This document shows positions 13,615 to 14,528 of a stretch of DNA of 14,528 nt, piece by piece. Position 1 is the stretch's first letter, and each line of letters begins with the position of its first letter. Origin of the DNA: Synergistaceae bacterium (GTDB taxonomy: Bacteria; Synergistota; Synergistia; Synergistales; Aminobacteriaceae); assembly GCA_017448375.1 (NCBI GenBank), contig JAFSLR010000245.1, positions 1-14,528 of the forward strand. Direction: 5' to 3'. Under the pieces are notes generated by a model, which saw nothing but the letters and a program-made list of their open reading frames with translations, did not search any database and was not told where the DNA came from. The position numbers were made by a program, and so were the translations under genes.

Positions 13615-14528
13615 TTGAAGAAGGGTAATTTTTGGATTTGCACGGCGGTTTTGTTAGTTCTTGCGTTTGCGGTAATGGGGTCAAGCTGCGGGGGTTCGGG
13701 CGGCGGTGATGTGAGTATTCCGACTCAGAACAATAACAATAACATCACGAGTAATGACAGGACACCCGGCAATAACCACAACAACACAACAAGCAATGAC
13801 CAGACACCGGGCAACAACGGCACAACGAGCAATGATCAGACACCCGGCAACAACGGCACTACAAGCAATGACCAGTCCGGCACAAACACAAACACTAACA
13901 CGGTAACGTCTGCTGATTACTCGTCAACAACTGGAGGCACTCACGCTTTATCGCTCACTGACGGCTCATCAGCAACCTACAGCAACATAACCGTAACGAA
14001 AACGGGCGATGTCTCCGGGCAGAATGACGATTACGACTGGAAGGGAACAAACGCGGCTGTTCTTGCTTCGGGCGGCTCAAAGCTCACGATTACAGGCTCG
14101 TCAACAAAAATCACAACCAACGCGAAATACGGCAACGCAGTATTCTCTTACGGCGGAAACAACAGCAACTCAAGCAACAATCAGGGCGACGGAACAACCG
14201 TAACAATATCTGACGCGACAATCACAACAAGCTCGAACAACTCCGGCGGAATAATGACAACCGGCGGCGGCATAATGAACGCAAGCAATCTCACAATAAC
14301 AACATCAGGCGGATCATCAGCGGCTATACGTTCGGACAGCGGCGGCGGTACTGTTACGGTGAACGGAGGAACTTACACCACGAACGGCACAGGCTCGCCC
14401 GCAATATATTCAACGGCAGCGATTACCGTTACGGACGCAGATTTGACCGCGAATGTTGCACAGGCAGTAGTCATTGAGGGCGGGAACTCCGTAACTCTCA
14501 CCGACTGCAAACTCACAGCAAAGCACAC
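13615..14528 (+). CDS. Putative surface lipoprotein with repeat linker and beta-helix-like domain (partial, runs off the right edge)
   Basis: At least 304 residues are visible. The start is TTG after a perfect AGGAGG. A lysine pair and a hydrophobic stretch (6-21) lead to VMGSSC, a plausible though not ideal lipobox with Cys25 as the lipidated residue. A Gly-rich tail and an Asn/Thr/Gly-rich linker with tandem TSNDQTPGNN-type repeats (about 36-97) follow. From about 100 on, the protein is made of short Thr/Ser/Gly/Asn-rich strands such as GGSKLTITG, GTTVTISDATITT, SNLTITTSG, GGTVTVNGGTYTT and SPAIYSTAAITVTDADLTA. This pattern is typical of right-handed beta-helix adhesin-like or carbohydrate-binding proteins of gut bacteria. 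It is probably anchored in the outer membrane or at the surface. The ligand is unknown. No stop occurs before the edge. It lies 2 nt after the aminotransferase. Confidence 0.8.
   Translation, partial: MKKGNFWICTAVLLVLAFAVMGSSCGGSGGGDVSIPTQNNNNNITSNDRTPGNNHNNTTSNDQTPGNNGTTSNDQTPGNNGTTSNDQSGTNTNTNTVTSADYSSTTGGTHALSLTDGSSATYSNITVTKTGDVSGQNDDYDWKGTNAAVLASGGSKLTITGSSTKITTNAKYGNAVFSYGGNNSNSSNNQGDGTTVTISDATITTSSNNSGGIMTTGGGIMNASNLTITTSGGSSAAIRSDSGGGTVTVNGGTYTTNGTGSPAIYSTAAITVTDADLTANVAQAVVIEGGNSVTLTDCKLTAKH
13750..13887 (+). repeat. In-frame 36-bp tandem repeats in the lipoprotein linker
   Basis: Two nearly identical 36-bp units (13792-13827 and 13828-13863) encode SNDQTPGNNGTT. They are flanked by a longer diverged copy (13750-13791, 42 bp, with SNDRTPGNNHNNTT) and a truncated last copy (13864-13887, SNDQSGTN). 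The units differ mostly at third codon positions, so selection on the protein is likely. Such arrays can change copy number. Confidence 0.88.

Noticed and set aside
13750..13887. Possible CRISPR-like or mobile repeat
   Set aside because: The repeats are direct, contiguous, in frame and without spacers, so they are protein-coding tandem repeats.
14009..14203. An open frame in a second reading frame inside the lipoprotein gene
   Set aside because: It has no ribosome site, and its Thr/Gln/Arg-rich composition comes from reading the Thr/Asn/Gly codons out of frame.

Overview
This window looks like ordinary chromosome from a Gram-negative-type (diderm) bacterium. It has genes for three steps of Kdo (LPS inner-core sugar) synthesis, two LPS-type glycosyltransferase-like proteins, a lipoprotein signal and closely packed operons. 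GC is about one half, and several genes start with TTG or GTG. My best guess is an anaerobic gut-type lineage such as Synergistota. That is inferred from overall impression, not proven by any single gene.

Layout. Nearly everything from 1 to 12345 is on the minus strand. Reading in the direction of transcription, the first unit starts at a divergent promoter region (12346-12460): class II fructose-bisphosphate aldolase (fba), KDO-8-P synthase (kdsA), a divergent aspartokinase homologue, arabinose-5-P isomerase (kdsD), CMP-Kdo synthetase (kdsB), an ELM1/GtrOC1-family protein and a GT4 glycosyltransferase. These genes are 20-45 nt apart or overlap. A CPA2-type cation/proton antiporter follows, probably with its own promoter, and ends at a clear Rho-independent terminator (4099-4139). 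A second minus-strand unit starts just past that terminator: a YunG-like protein, an ABC ATPase, a periplasmic binding protein of the BtuF/FepB type, a HypE/PurM-like ATP-dependent protein, and aspS, which runs off the left edge.

On the plus strand, a class I/II aminotransferase (12461-13612) is divergent from fba. It is followed after 2 nt by a putative lipoprotein with Asn/Thr/Gly-rich repeats and a beta-helix-like domain that runs off the right edge.

How the genes work together. The kds genes supply activated Kdo: KdsD makes arabinose-5-P, KdsA condenses it with PEP and KdsB activates Kdo with CTP. ELM1 and GT4 probably act on envelope sugars. No KDO-8-P phosphatase (kdsC) or Kdo transferase (waaA) is visible here. 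The points most worth a second look are: kdsD, which seems to begin at an AUA codon behind a perfect Shine-Dalgarno; the aspartokinase-like protein, whose catalytic-site motifs are altered; an ABC ATPase lacking the Q-loop glutamine, with no permease gene beside it; and a HypE-like protein lacking the C-terminal cysteine of true HypE. I found no clear evidence of a wholly new multi-gene system. No interval over 300 bases lacks a gene, and I saw no tRNA, rRNA, CRISPR array or insertion sequence.
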